From: Alphaproteobacteria bacterium
GTDB taxonomy: Bacteria > Pseudomonadota > Alphaproteobacteria > Micropepsales > Micropepsaceae
DNA length: 64,000 nucleotides
Reading direction: 5' to 3'
NCBI GenBank assembly: GCA_019245415.1
Contig: JAFARO010000010.1
Coordinates: 1-64,000 of the forward strand
A program made the translations under genes and the position numbers. The notes below the pieces were generated by a model that searched no databases, was not told where the DNA came from, and saw only the letters and a program-made list of their open reading frames with translations. This document shows, in pieces, positions 53,989 to 63,337 of this stretch; position 1 is the first letter of the stretch, and each line of letters begins with the position of its first letter.

Positions 53989-54552
53989 GTGTTTGCCATC
54001 GGCAACAGAGGTGATCGTACCAGTTCGCTTGCGCGGCTTGGCCACGATCGGCGCGCGTCGGCGCTGATCGAATTCGCCATGATCGCGCCGGTGCTTGCTC
54101 TTCTGCTCTTCGCCATTGTCGAAATCGGCGTCATCTTTTTCGCACAATCGACTCTGCAGAAGGCGGCCAACGACGTAGCGCGGCTGGTCCGCACCGGGCA
54201 AGCCCAGAGCGGCGCGATGACCCAGGCGCAAGTGATGAGCCGCGTCTGCGCCGACGTCGCGCCGCTTATCCCCTGCGACAGCAATCTCAAAGTCGACATC
54301 CAGGCCTACAGCAATTTCAGCGGTGTCGCTTTCACGCCTCCTCTGGACTCGAACGGCAACTACACGACCGCGAACAATTTCAATCTGGGCAGCGCGTGCA
54401 ACGTGGTGCTGGTACGCGTATTCGACGGCTGGACGGTGTTCACGCCGGTGCTGACCCCGTTCCTTTCCACCATGGCCGGGAACAAGCATCTCCTCTATGC
54501 CGCCAGCACCTTTCGCAACGAGCCCTATAGTGCGGGGGTGAGCGGATGCTGA
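53989..54552 (+). CDS. TadE-like pseudopilin, copy 1
   Basis: 187 aa from GTG 53989; the open frame starts at TTG 53905, so the start is uncertain. RRASALIEFAMIAPVLALLLFAIVEIGVIFF is a prepilin-like start (residues about 24-54, with Glu in IEF), typical of TadE. Cys pairs VCADVAP/IPC and ACNVV/SGC. Probably cleaved by CpaA and built into the pilus base. Its stop overlaps the next start by 7 bases. Confidence 0.85.
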   Translation: MFAIGNRGDRTSSLARLGHDRRASALIEFAMIAPVLALLLFAIVEIGVIFFAQSTLQKAANDVARLVRTGQAQSGAMTQAQVMSRVCADVAPLIPCDSNLKVDIQAYSNFSGVAFTPPLDSNGNYTTANNFNLGSACNVVLVRVFDGWTVFTPVLTPFLSTMAGNKHLLYAASTFRNEPYSAGVSGC

Positions 54553-55064
54553 GACGGATGGGCACCGCCGGCATGGCCGCCGTCGAATTCGCGCTCGTGT
54601 TGCCGGCGTTGCTCGCCCTCGTCTTCGGCTCGATTGAAGTGACGAATATCCTGATCGTCCGCTCCGACGTCGCAAATCTCACCAGCAGTGCGGCCGACCT
54701 GGTGGCGCAGGAGAGCACGGTAAGCGATGCCGACATGACCAACGTCTTCAATGCGCTGACGGCGCTGGTCTTCCCCTATTCGACGACGGGCGCGAAGATC
54801 GTCATCACCAGCGTCATCGACGACGGGCATGGCGGCGGCAAGGTGGCGTGGAGCGACGCTTACAATGGGACGGCGCGCACCGTCGGCACATCGGTCACGG
54901 TGCCCACAGGTCTCATCACCGCCGGCGGCAGTACGGTGATGGCCGAAGTGACCTACAATTACGCCACGCCCTCGAGCTATCTGATCAAGGTGCCGGTCTC
55001 GATGTCCAACACCTTCTACAGTCACCCGCGCCGTGTGGCGCAGATCGCGCGCACGCATCCCTGA
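54546..55064 (+). CDS. TadE/TadF-like pseudopilin, copy 2
   Basis: 172 aa. Prepilin-like N-terminus MLRRMGTAGMAAVEFALVLP with Glu in VEF and a hydrophobic helix to about 36; then a globular domain (TSSAADLVAQESTVSDADMT, a recurrent TadE-TadG pattern) ending in a basic tail. Coupled to the preceding gene. Confidence 0.87.
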   Translation: MLRRMGTAGMAAVEFALVLPALLALVFGSIEVTNILIVRSDVANLTSSAADLVAQESTVSDADMTNVFNALTALVFPYSTTGAKIVITSVIDDGHGGGKVAWSDAYNGTARTVGTSVTVPTGLITAGGSTVMAEVTYNYATPSSYLIKVPVSMSNTFYSHPRRVAQIARTHP

Positions 55065-55067
55065 CTG

Positions 55068-56267
55068 CTATTCGTGTCGCAGCGCCTCGATCGGATCGAG
55101 GCGGGCGGCGCGGCGTGCCGGAAAGAAGCCGAAACCGACTCCAACGAGCGCGGCGAATCCCACCGCGACGACGACGATGCCTGGTTGGAAAACGAAGGGC
55201 AGCTTGAGGGCTGCGGAGATCGCAGCCGAACCCGCCAGCCCGATCAAAATTCCGATCACGCCGCCGAACGCGCTCATCACGACCGCCTCGATCAGGAACT
55301 GCAAAAGGACATCGCGTTCGCGCGCGCCGATGGCAAGGCGGATGCCGATTTCGCGTGTTCGTTCGGTCACCGAGACGAGCATGATGTTCATGATGCCGAT
55401 GCCGCCGACCAACAAGCTCACGGCCGCGACGGCGGAGAGAAAGGCGGTCAGGACCGTGGTGATGCTGGTCAGAATCTGCGTCACTTCCTTCAGATCCTGG
55501 ACGTCGAAATCGTCGACTTGGCCGGGCAGAATATGGCGGCGCTCGCGCATCAAGCGCTGGATCTGGTCCTTGGCGCCGGGAATGTCGGATTCTTGCGCCA
55601 CCGAGATGCGGATGACATTGACTTCCGTATTGCCGGCCAGCCGGCGCTGGACGGCTTTGAGCGGCATCAGGATGATGTCGTCCATATCCTGGCCGAAAAT
55701 CGCCTCGCCTTTGGAAGAAAGAATGCCGACGATCTCGCAGCTCGCCTTGTTGATGCGCAGGCGCGCTCCAATCGGAACCTGATCGCCATAAAGCTCGCGC
55801 CGAACCGTCTGGCCGATCATGCACACGGATTTTCCGCCCAGGATTTCGGCCGCCGAGAAATCGCGGCCTTCGCTCAATTCCCAATCTCGGCTGCGCAGAT
55901 AGGCGTTGGTCGTGCCGTTGATCTGGGTAGCGTGATTGCGGTTACCGTTGACAGCCACACCCTGCACGGCGAGTTCCGGCACCACTTCGGCCAGTCCGGG
56001 AATTTCGTGCTCCACGGCATCGACCGTGGCCATGTCGAAGGGCACGACGGCTGTCGGCGGGCCGCGCTGCTGGCCCGGGATCAGCAGAAGCATATTCTTG
56101 CCGAGCGAGCCTATATCGGCGGTGACGCGCTTCGTGGCCCCCGCGCCCAGCGTCACCATCAATATCACCGCGCCCACGCCGATCACGATACCCAGCGTCG
56201 TCAGCCCCGCTCGCAACAGATTGTTGCGGATCTCGCGCAGCGCCAGCAGGAAGGCGTTCAGGATCAT
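55068..56267 (-). CDS. ABC transporter permease, MacB-like
   Basis: 399 aa. One TM helix at the N-terminus (residues about 20-42), a periplasmic MacB-PCD domain (45-245) and the FtsX domain with three TM helices (275-375), ending in the conserved PARRAARLDPIEALRHE. Fourth-type ABC permease that couples ATP hydrolysis to periplasmic events. ATPase and adaptor genes are just upstream; ATGA overlap with the ATPase gene. Confidence 0.92.
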   Translation of the reverse strand: MILNAFLLALREIRNNLLRAGLTTLGIVIGVGAVILMVTLGAGATKRVTADIGSLGKNMLLLIPGQQRGPPTAVVPFDMATVDAVEHEIPGLAEVVPELAVQGVAVNGNRNHATQINGTTNAYLRSRDWELSEGRDFSAAEILGGKSVCMIGQTVRRELYGDQVPIGARLRINKASCEIVGILSSKGEAIFGQDMDDIILMPLKAVQRRLAGNTEVNVIRISVAQESDIPGAKDQIQRLMRERRHILPGQVDDFDVQDLKEVTQILTSITTVLTAFLSAVAAVSLLVGGIGIMNIMLVSVTERTREIGIRLAIGARERDVLLQFLIEAVVMSAFGGVIGILIGLAGSAAISAALKLPFVFQPGIVVVAVGFAALVGVGFGFFPARRAARLDPIEALRHE

Positions 56268-56956
56268 TGCCGCGTCCCGCTGTCGTTCTCGATGAGCCCG
56301 TCGCGGAAGCGCACCCGGCGCTGCGCGTAGGATGCAACGTCCTCCTCGTGCGTCACCAGCACGATGGTGAGCCCGCGCTCGGCGTTCAGCAATCTCAAGA
56401 GCTGCATGATCTCGTGGCTTTTGGCAGTGTCGAGGTTGCCGGTCGGCTCGTCCGCGAAGATTACGGAAGGGTTGGTCACCAATGCGCGTGCAATGGCGAC
56501 GCGCTGCTGCTGTCCTCCCGAAAGTTCGGCGGCCGTATGATGCCAGCGGTCGGCCAGGCCCACTTGTTGCAGGGTCTCCATTCCAAGTTTGCGCCGTTCG
56601 CTTCTCGGGAGGCCGCGATAGATCAACGGCAGCTCCAGATTCTCGAGCGCGGTTGTGCGTTTCAGAAGGTTGAAGCCCTGAAAGACGAAGCCGATATAGT
56701 AACGCCTGAGCAGCGCGCGCTCGTCGCGACCCATCGCGCCCACATCGGCGCCACGGAAGTAATAGTGACCAGAGGTCGGCGCATCGAGGCAGCCCAAGAT
56801 GTTCATGCAGGTCGACTTGCCCGAGCCGGAAGGTCCCATCACGGCGACGAATTCGCCGTCATGAATGGCAAGGTCGATACCGCCCAACGCGGTGACGGCT
56901 GCCTCGCCCTTGCCATAGATCTTGGTGACTGAGCGCAGTTCGATGAGCGCGCTCAC
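56264..56956 (-). CDS. ABC transporter ATPase, MacB/LolD-like
   Basis: 230 aa. Walker [11 protein letters not shown] loop FVFQGFNLL, signature [15 protein letters not shown], Walker [13 protein letters not shown] and switch His in VTHEEDV. GTG start at 56956 overlaps the adaptor stop as GTGA. Unlike E. coli MacB, ATPase and permease are separate proteins. Confidence 0.94.
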   Translation of the reverse strand: MSALIELRSVTKIYGKGEAAVTALGGIDLAIHDGEFVAVMGPSGSGKSTCMNILGCLDAPTSGHYYFRGADVGAMGRDERALLRRYYIGFVFQGFNLLKRTTALENLELPLIYRGLPRSERRKLGMETLQQVGLADRWHHTAAELSGGQQQRVAIARALVTNPSVIFADEPTGNLDTAKSHEIMQLLRLLNAERGLTIVLVTHEEDVASYAQRRVRFRDGLIENDSGTRQ

Positions 56957-58146
56957 TGCTGTTCCGGCTTCTTGTCGGCAAGGTCGATGGCCAGTTCGTC
57001 GCCCGGCTTGATATCGCCGGAAAGCACCTGGGTCGAACGCCCGTCGGTCGCCCCAAGGCGCAGATCGTGCGGCACGAGCTTGGCGCCGTTCATGCTCCAG
57101 ACTCGTCCTGCATTGATGCCGTTGAGTGTCGGAGGCGGGGAAGGCGCGCCGGCCTTGACGTCGTCGGGGGGCACAAAGCGCAGCGCGGCGTTCGGCACCA
57201 GCAGCGCGTCGCGCACATTGGCAGCCTCGATCTCCGCGGTCGCGGTCATGCCCGGCTTGAGCATGTTTGCTTCGTTCTGGACCAGGAGCACGCCCTGATA
57301 GGTGACGACACCCTGCACGGTCTTTGGCGCATTGTGGACGGAGATGAGCTGCGCCTGGAAGCGGCGCGTGGGATAGGCGTCGACGGTGAAGCTCGCCTTG
57401 GCGCCGGGTCGGATCGCGCCGACATCGGCCTCGTCGATATCGACGTCCAGCTCCATCTGGTTGAGATCGCTAGCCAATGTGAACAGCACTGGGGTCGTGA
57501 ACGCCGCGACCACGGTCTGTCCCGCCGAGACCTTGCGGTCGAGCACGACGCCGTCGATGGGTGAGTAGATCGTCGCCTTGGAGAGCAAGGTCTTGTCCTG
57601 GTCCACCTGCGCGCGGGCAAGGGCCACGCCCGCTTTGGCGCGCGCCAAGTCGCCCTCGTTGACGTTCAGCTGCTCCTTCGACAGCGCGTTGCGTTTTTCG
57701 AGCGCGACGTAGCGATCGTGTGTCGCTGCCATCTGGGCGAGCGTGGCTTGCGCCTGCTCGAGCGTAGCCTGTGCCTGCTGCAATTGGGCGACGAGCTGGT
57801 CGGTGTTGATGCGCGCCAGCACCTGGCCTTTTTTCACATGGTCGTTGAAATCGACCTCGAGCTTGTCGATTCGGCCCGAGACCTCGGCGCCGACATCGAC
57901 CTGATCGCGCGGGGCCAGGGTGCCGGTGGCGCTGACATTGACGGCCAGAATGCCGCGACTGACTGGTTTGAACAGGTAGGCGTGAGGCGCCGTGCCTCTC
58001 ATGACGAAAAACGCCCCCGCTCCGACAACGGCCAGGACGACTGCCAACCAGATCAAGCGGCGCCGCCAGCGCCGTCCCTTGCGGCCAATGCCAAGTCGGG
58101 ACGCAAGCTCTTGATCCGGCAAGGGAGCCGGCTCGTGAACGTTCAT
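56953..58146 (-). CDS. Periplasmic adaptor (MacA/HlyD-like) of the efflux pump
   Basis: 397 aa. TM anchor (about 30-50), then the lipoyl-like half motifs (VDVGAEVSGRIDKLEVDF and ATIYSPIDGVVLDRKVSAG), a long coiled coil of 100-200 (QLQQAQATLEQAQATLAQ), a beta-barrel and an MP domain. First gene of the adaptor-ATPase-permease unit. An outer membrane TolC is not encoded nearby. The exported substrate is unknown. Confidence 0.92.
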   Translation of the reverse strand: MNVHEPAPLPDQELASRLGIGRKGRRWRRRLIWLAVVLAVVGAGAFFVMRGTAPHAYLFKPVSRGILAVNVSATGTLAPRDQVDVGAEVSGRIDKLEVDFNDHVKKGQVLARINTDQLVAQLQQAQATLEQAQATLAQMAATHDRYVALEKRNALSKEQLNVNEGDLARAKAGVALARAQVDQDKTLLSKATIYSPIDGVVLDRKVSAGQTVVAAFTTPVLFTLASDLNQMELDVDIDEADVGAIRPGAKASFTVDAYPTRRFQAQLISVHNAPKTVQGVVTYQGVLLVQNEANMLKPGMTATAEIEAANVRDALLVPNAALRFVPPDDVKAGAPSPPPTLNGINAGRVWSMNGAKLVPHDLRLGATDGRSTQVLSGDIKPGDELAIDLADKKPEQQ

Positions 58147-58275
58147 GCTGGGCTCCCCGACGCCTTAAGACAGCGCAAAGAATGTTGGGTGGCCTCTGAT
58201 CAAGGTCAAGGCGCCCCGCGCCGATTTCCCGGAAAGTTTAACGCCCATTAACCCTTGTTCCATAAAAACACAGCC

Positions 58276-60237
58276 ATGGCGGGATCGCGCAAGGAACGGA
58301 CGAATGCCCGACTGGAGCGGGTGGCCGAGGGCGGCCATGTTGCGCCCCCTCCCCCACTCCCGAAGAAATCCAAGCGCAAGCGGACATGGCCGATCGCCGT
58401 CGCGGTCGTGTTGGTCTGGCTGGTGATCTTCGGCGCGGTGTTCTTCTCGCGCTTTCTGTCCAGCCTTCCCGATGTGACGAGTCTCATGAGCAAGGGATCC
58501 TCGCAGGACATCACTTTGCTCGACGATCAGGGCCGGCTGATTGCGCGCCGTGGCCTGAAGCAGGGTGCTATGGTCGAGCTGGCCAGTTTGCCCAGCTACG
58601 TACCCGACGCCTTCATCGCCATCGAGGATCGCAGGTTTCGCGACCACTGGGGCCTTGATCCAGTTGGACTGGTGCGCGCCGCGTACCAGAATATGCAGGC
58701 AGGGCACGTGGTGCAGGGTGGTTCCACCTTGACCCAGCAACTCGCCAAGAACTTGTTTCTCGATCCCAGCCGCACCTTCGAACGCAAGATGCAGGAAGCG
58801 ATGCTGGCCCTGTATCTCGAGCAACGCTATTCCAAGGACCAGATACTCGCGCTTTATCTCAATCGCGTTTATTTCGGCGCCGGTGCATTCGGCATCGAAG
58901 CTGCCGCCGAGCGGTTTTTCGGAAAGCACGCACGCGAACTCACACTTCCCGAAGCGGCGATGCTGGCGGGCAGCGTCAAGGCACCCGGCAAGTACAACCC
59001 GCTCGACAATACCGACGCCTCGGAAGAGCGCGCGGGTTACGTTCTGCGGGCGATGCAGGAAGCCGGGTTCATCGACTCCGCAACGCGAGGAATTGCCCAG
59101 ATGACGCGTCCTCACGTGGTGCGCGGGAGCGGCCACGCGGGCGGGGGATACTTCACCGACTGGGTCGTGGCCCAAATTCAGGGCTATATCGGAGATAACG
59201 ACGAACCGATCGTCGTTGAAACGACATTCGATCTCGATCTGGAGACCGAGGCCGAACGCGCCGTCGCCGACGGGATGAGGATCGACAGCGACAAACTCGA
59301 TGCCGGACAAGCGGCGTTGGTGGCGATGACGCCGGATGGCGCAGTGCGCGCGATGGTCGGAGGGCGCTCGTATGCGCAAAGCCCCTTCAACCGCGCGACC
59401 GAAGCCATGCGCCAGCCGGGATCGGCGTTCAAGCCTTTCGTCTATCTCACCGCCTTCGAGCGGGGCCGCAAGCCCAGCGACACGATGAACGATGCTCCGA
59501 TCAACATCCATGGCTGGAAGCCGGACGATTATGAGGGCAAATACGAAGGCGAGATCACGTTGACCCGCGCTTTCGCGAAGTCCTCCAACTCCGTGGCCGC
59601 GCAGTTGACGGCGGAGCTGGGCCCGGCGGCGGTCGCACACACGGCGCGCCGGCTCGGAATCGTATCCCATCTCGACCTCAACGATTCGCTGGCGCTCGGC
59701 ACCTCGAGCGTAACCCCGCTCGAACTCACTTCGGCGTATGTGCCGTTCGCCAATGGCGGTCAGAGCGCTGTTCCTTTCGGGATCGTCCGGATTCGGACGC
59801 AATCGGGCAAAGTCTTGTGGTCGCGCAAGAGTTCCGGATCGGAACTGCTCATTGCTCCTGCACCGGAAGAGGCCATGACGGCGTTGATGACTGAAACGGT
59901 TTCGACCGGTACCGGTAAGGCAGCGAGGCTTGACGACCGCCCGAGTGCGGGAAAGACCGGCACGAGCCAGGATTTCCGCGACGCATGGTTCGTGGGCTTC
60001 ACTGCCGATCTCGTGTGCGGGGTTTGGATCGGCAACGATGACAATACTCCGATGAAACATGCGACAGGCGGCGGACTGCCGGCCAGAATTTTCAAGAGTT
60101 TCATGCGCGCTGCCGAGGCGGGGTTGCCTTCACGGCCCCTGACCGGTGCCGCGCAATCCGGCCCGTCCCCGCCCACGGACGATCGCGATTCGTTTTCGAC
60201 CTTCCTCGATGGCCTCTTCGGTAAGGGCGGAACTTGA
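58276..60237 (+). CDS. Class A penicillin-binding protein (transglycosylase/transpeptidase)
   Basis: 653 aa bifunctional peptidoglycan synthase. Basic cytoplasmic N-terminus, TM helix at about 38-60, GT51 domain with catalytic Glu117 in [10 protein letters not shown] and [15 protein letters not shown], and the transpeptidase with Ser383 in PGSAFKPF (SxxK), S436-S-N438 and K560-T-G. ATG 58276 used (TTG 58255 upstream). A TTAA-N6-TTAA pair is 25 bases before the start. Confidence 0.94.
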   Translation: MAGSRKERTNARLERVAEGGHVAPPPPLPKKSKRKRTWPIAVAVVLVWLVIFGAVFFSRFLSSLPDVTSLMSKGSSQDITLLDDQGRLIARRGLKQGAMVELASLPSYVPDAFIAIEDRRFRDHWGLDPVGLVRAAYQNMQAGHVVQGGSTLTQQLAKNLFLDPSRTFERKMQEAMLALYLEQRYSKDQILALYLNRVYFGAGAFGIEAAAERFFGKHARELTLPEAAMLAGSVKAPGKYNPLDNTDASEERAGYVLRAMQEAGFIDSATRGIAQMTRPHVVRGSGHAGGGYFTDWVVAQIQGYIGDNDEPIVVETTFDLDLETEAERAVADGMRIDSDKLDAGQAALVAMTPDGAVRAMVGGRSYAQSPFNRATEAMRQPGSAFKPFVYLTAFERGRKPSDTMNDAPINIHGWKPDDYEGKYEGEITLTRAFAKSSNSVAAQLTAELGPAAVAHTARRLGIVSHLDLNDSLALGTSSVTPLELTSAYVPFANGGQSAVPFGIVRIRTQSGKVLWSRKSSGSELLIAPAPEEAMTALMTETVSTGTGKAARLDDRPSAGKTGTSQDFRDAWFVGFTADLVCGVWIGNDDNTPMKHATGGGLPARIFKSFMRAAEAGLPSRPLTGAAQSGPSPPTDDRDSFSTFLDGLFGKGGT

Positions 60238-60318
60238 ACCAACCCGGCGTTCTGGCGTTGCCTGAGCGTGCACCGAACAATTGTCGCTTCCCCTAAGACC
60301 GCGCGGCGCCGGTGAACG

Positions 60319-62142
60319 ATGGCCAACACGCGCCATCCTCCGCTCGATATCGCCGACTACGGCCTGATCGGCGACTGCCGCAGTGCCGCTCTTGTCGGAA
60401 GAAACGGCTCGATCGACTGGCTCTGTTGGCCGAGATTCGACAGCGATGCCTGTTTCGCCGCGCTGCTCGGTGACGCGCGGCACGGCTGCTGGGTGATCCG
60501 CCCGGCCAAGGAGCAGTGGCGCAGCACGCGGCGCTACATTGGCGACACGCTTGTCCTGGAGACCGTGTTCGAAAGCGTCGACGGCAGTTTCGCGCTGATC
60601 GACTTCATGGCCATCGATTCGCCCACGCCATCGCTCGTGCGGGTTCTTGAAGGCCGCAGCGGCAAAGTCCGTATACGGATGGATCTGACGTTGCGCTTCG
60701 ACTACGGCTCTTCCGTGCCTTGGGTGACCCGGCTCGCCGAAGGCTTCGGCATCGTCGCCATCGCCGGCCCCAATCTCACCGTCCTGCGCAGCGAGGTCGC
60801 CTTGCACGGCGAAGACCTTTCCACCGTGGCCGAATTCGACCTCGCCGCCCACGAATGCAAGACGTTCGTTCTCAGTTATGGTGCGTCGCATCTCTCACCG
60901 CCTGAGCCACTGGGCGCAAGGAAAGCGTTGGCCGCCTGCGAAACCTTCTGGCAGCAATGGGCCGCCCGCTGCACATACAAGGGGGACCGGCGGGATGCGG
61001 TTGTGCGCTCGCTGCTCACGCTCAAGGCGCTTACCTATTCGCAGACCGGAGGGATCGTCGCCGCGCCCACCACGTCGCTGCCGGAACGGCTGGGCGGCAA
61101 CCGCAATTGGGACTACCGCTATTGCTGGATTCGCGATGCGACTTTGACGCTCACCGCCCTAATGGGGGCCGGCTACTACGAAGAAGCGGCGGCGTGGCGC
61201 GATTGGCTGCATCGTTCGCTTGCCGGCACGCCGGATGCGCTGCAGATCATGTACGGGTTGGCCGGGGAGCGACGCCTGACAGAGTGGGAAGTACCATGGC
61301 TTCCCGGTTATGGCGGGGCCAAACCGGTTCGCATCGGAAACGCCGCCTCCAGCCAGCGTCAACTCGACGTCTGGGGCGAAATGGCCGATGCGTTGCGCAT
61401 GGCCCGCAAGGAAGGCTTAACCCCCGAACTTTCCGCCTGGGGCCTGCAGTGCGCGGCTATCCGTCATCTCGAGAAGATTTGGAGGGAGCCCGACAACGGC
61501 ATCTGGGAGATGCGCGGGCCGAGACGGCATTTCGTTTATTCCAAGATCATGGCGTGGGTCGCCTTTGATCGCTCGATCCGTGATGCCGAAAAATATGGCT
61601 TCAAAGGGCCGCTGTCGCGCTGGCGCGAAATCCGCGATTCCATCCATCGCGCGGTCTGCGAAGATGGCTTCGACGTGAAGCGCAATACTTTCACGCAAAG
61701 CTTCGGCAGCAGGGAACTCGACGCCAGCCTGCTGCTTATTCCGCAGACCGGATTTCTTCCTGCGCAAGATCCGCGCGTGGCCGGCACGGTCGCATCGATC
61801 GAGCGCGAGCTGCTGCAGGATGGGTTTGTGCGGCGCTACAACACCAGCAGCGGCGCCGACGGGTTGCCGTCCGGCGAAGGCGTCTTTCTTGCCTGCAGCT
61901 TCTGGCTGGCCGACGTTTATCAGCGCCGGGGGCGGTTGGATGCGGCCCGCGATCTCGTCGACAGGCTGCTTGCCCTGCGAAACGATCTGGGCCTTTTCAG
62001 CGAGGAATACGATCCGGCCGGCAAAAAGCTGACTGGAAATTTTCCGCAAGGATTTCCGCATCTGGCACTTGTCCAGACAGCGGTCGGCCTCGACGAGCGA
62101 GTTCCGCTGCGCGACCGATTGGGCATTAACGGCAGCACATAG
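60319..62142 (+). CDS. Glycoside hydrolase family 15 protein
   Basis: 607 aa cytoplasmic glucoamylase/trehalase-like enzyme. N-terminal beta-sandwich (IADYGLIGDCRSAALVGRNG, SIDWLCWPRFDS) and an alpha/alpha6 barrel from about 230: NWDYRYCWIRDATLTLTALM, then EDLWEMRG-like DNGIWEMRGPRRHFVYSK with a catalytic Glu, and YNTSSGADGLPSGEGVFLACS. GH15 of this type hydrolyse trehalose or maltooligosaccharides; which one is not clear. Confidence 0.92.
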   Translation: MANTRHPPLDIADYGLIGDCRSAALVGRNGSIDWLCWPRFDSDACFAALLGDARHGCWVIRPAKEQWRSTRRYIGDTLVLETVFESVDGSFALIDFMAIDSPTPSLVRVLEGRSGKVRIRMDLTLRFDYGSSVPWVTRLAEGFGIVAIAGPNLTVLRSEVALHGEDLSTVAEFDLAAHECKTFVLSYGASHLSPPEPLGARKALAACETFWQQWAARCTYKGDRRDAVVRSLLTLKALTYSQTGGIVAAPTTSLPERLGGNRNWDYRYCWIRDATLTLTALMGAGYYEEAAAWRDWLHRSLAGTPDALQIMYGLAGERRLTEWEVPWLPGYGGAKPVRIGNAASSQRQLDVWGEMADALRMARKEGLTPELSAWGLQCAAIRHLEKIWREPDNGIWEMRGPRRHFVYSKIMAWVAFDRSIRDAEKYGFKGPLSRWREIRDSIHRAVCEDGFDVKRNTFTQSFGSRELDASLLLIPQTGFLPAQDPRVAGTVASIERELLQDGFVRRYNTSSGADGLPSGEGVFLACSFWLADVYQRRGRLDAARDLVDRLLALRNDLGLFSEEYDPAGKKLTGNFPQGFPHLALVQTAVGLDERVPLRDRLGINGST

Positions 62143-62239
62143 GAAAAATTTGGCATCGGACAAATAAGCGAGCTCGGCACCGATGCGTGCAATGAACGAT
62201 TCCCGCTATTCCCTCGCTGCAGAGGAAGGTGTCAGCCGC

Positions 62240-63268
62240 CTAGCCTTCAACCATCACCTTGCACTGGCTCGTCGGTTTGCGCAGTGCCTCAAAGGCCACG
62301 GGGAGGCCGTCAAGATCGACGATGTCGGTGATCATCGCGAGCGCGTCGATGCGGTCGAGCGCGAGCATCGCGATGACATAGTCGAAATCGGCAGGCCGGT
62401 AGCCGAGCACGAATTGCAGGTTCAGCTCTTTCATGATGCCCATCAGCGGCATAATCGTGTCGGGCTGCTGGCAGACGCCCGCGATTACGAGCCGCGCACC
62501 GCGAGGCGCCTCCATCATGGTCTGGGCGATCAGGCCCGGCGCGCCGACGCATTCAAAGATCACGTCTGGCCCCTTGCCCGCAATGCGCTCGACCTGTTCG
62601 CTCAGCGGGCGCGCAGGATCGATCGCATCGGTGGCTCCGAATCGTGCCGCCATGGCGCGGCGCGTGTCGGTCTTCTCGCTCGCGATGACATGGCGCGCGC
62701 CCAGGAACTTCGCCCATAGCATCGTGGCGAGCCCGACCGGCCCCGCGCCGATGACGAGAACCGTTGCGCCGCGCTCCATCCGAGCCATGTCGACGGCATG
62801 AAGCCCGACGGCTAGCGGTTCGACCATCGCGCCTTCGCGGAAGGCGACGCTGTCGGGCAGGCGGAAGGCACTGCCGGCACCGATGCGGACGTACTCCGCA
62901 TAGGCCCCGTGACTTTGGCCGAGACCTATCGCCGCGCCTTTCATGCAGCTTCGCGCTCCGACGGCGAAATTGCTGCACGGGATTTGCTCGCCACAACACA
63001 CGAAAGGAAATCCTGCGACCCGATCGCCGGCCTTCCACAGGCCGCGAACGGCACTGCCGATTTCGACCACTTCCCCTGAGAACTCATGGCCCATCACGCT
63101 GCCCGACGGAAGGGGCATGATGGATGTGGGCTCGGTCATATGCAGATCGGAGCCGCAAATGCCGCAATTCCTGACTTTCAAGATCAGGTCGTGCGGCCCA
63201 GGCACGGGATCGGCCATTTCCTCGACCACGAGGGGCTTGGACATTTCCTTGAACAGCGCCGCGCGCAT
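62240..63268 (-). CDS. Zinc-dependent alcohol dehydrogenase-like protein (MDR)
   Basis: 342 aa medium-chain dehydrogenase. Catalytic zinc site CGICGSDLH and GHEFSGEV, Rossmann motif GAGPVGLATM (about 170-180). The structural-zinc lobe is altered: instead of CxxCxxCx7C there is CCGEQIPCSNFAVGARSC, so the zinc may be missing or bound differently. NAD(P)-dependent oxidation of an alcohol or polyol, substrate unknown. Divergent from the amidase. Confidence 0.88.
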   Translation of the reverse strand: MRAALFKEMSKPLVVEEMADPVPGPHDLILKVRNCGICGSDLHMTEPTSIMPLPSGSVMGHEFSGEVVEIGSAVRGLWKAGDRVAGFPFVCCGEQIPCSNFAVGARSCMKGAAIGLGQSHGAYAEYVRIGAGSAFRLPDSVAFREGAMVEPLAVGLHAVDMARMERGATVLVIGAGPVGLATMLWAKFLGARHVIASEKTDTRRAMAARFGATDAIDPARPLSEQVERIAGKGPDVIFECVGAPGLIAQTMMEAPRGARLVIAGVCQQPDTIMPLMGIMKELNLQFVLGYRPADFDYVIAMLALDRIDALAMITDIVDLDGLPVAFEALRKPTSQCKVMVEG

Positions 63269-63337
63269 CGTTTCCCGCTGGACAGTGCGATCCGTAGACT
63301 ATGTCATTGCATCGCGGACAGGAACCGGAAAGCTGCC

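Noticed and set aside
58238-58251. TTAA pair upstream of the penicillin-binding protein as a CtrA site
   Set aside because: The spacer is six bases, not seven, so it does not fit the consensus.
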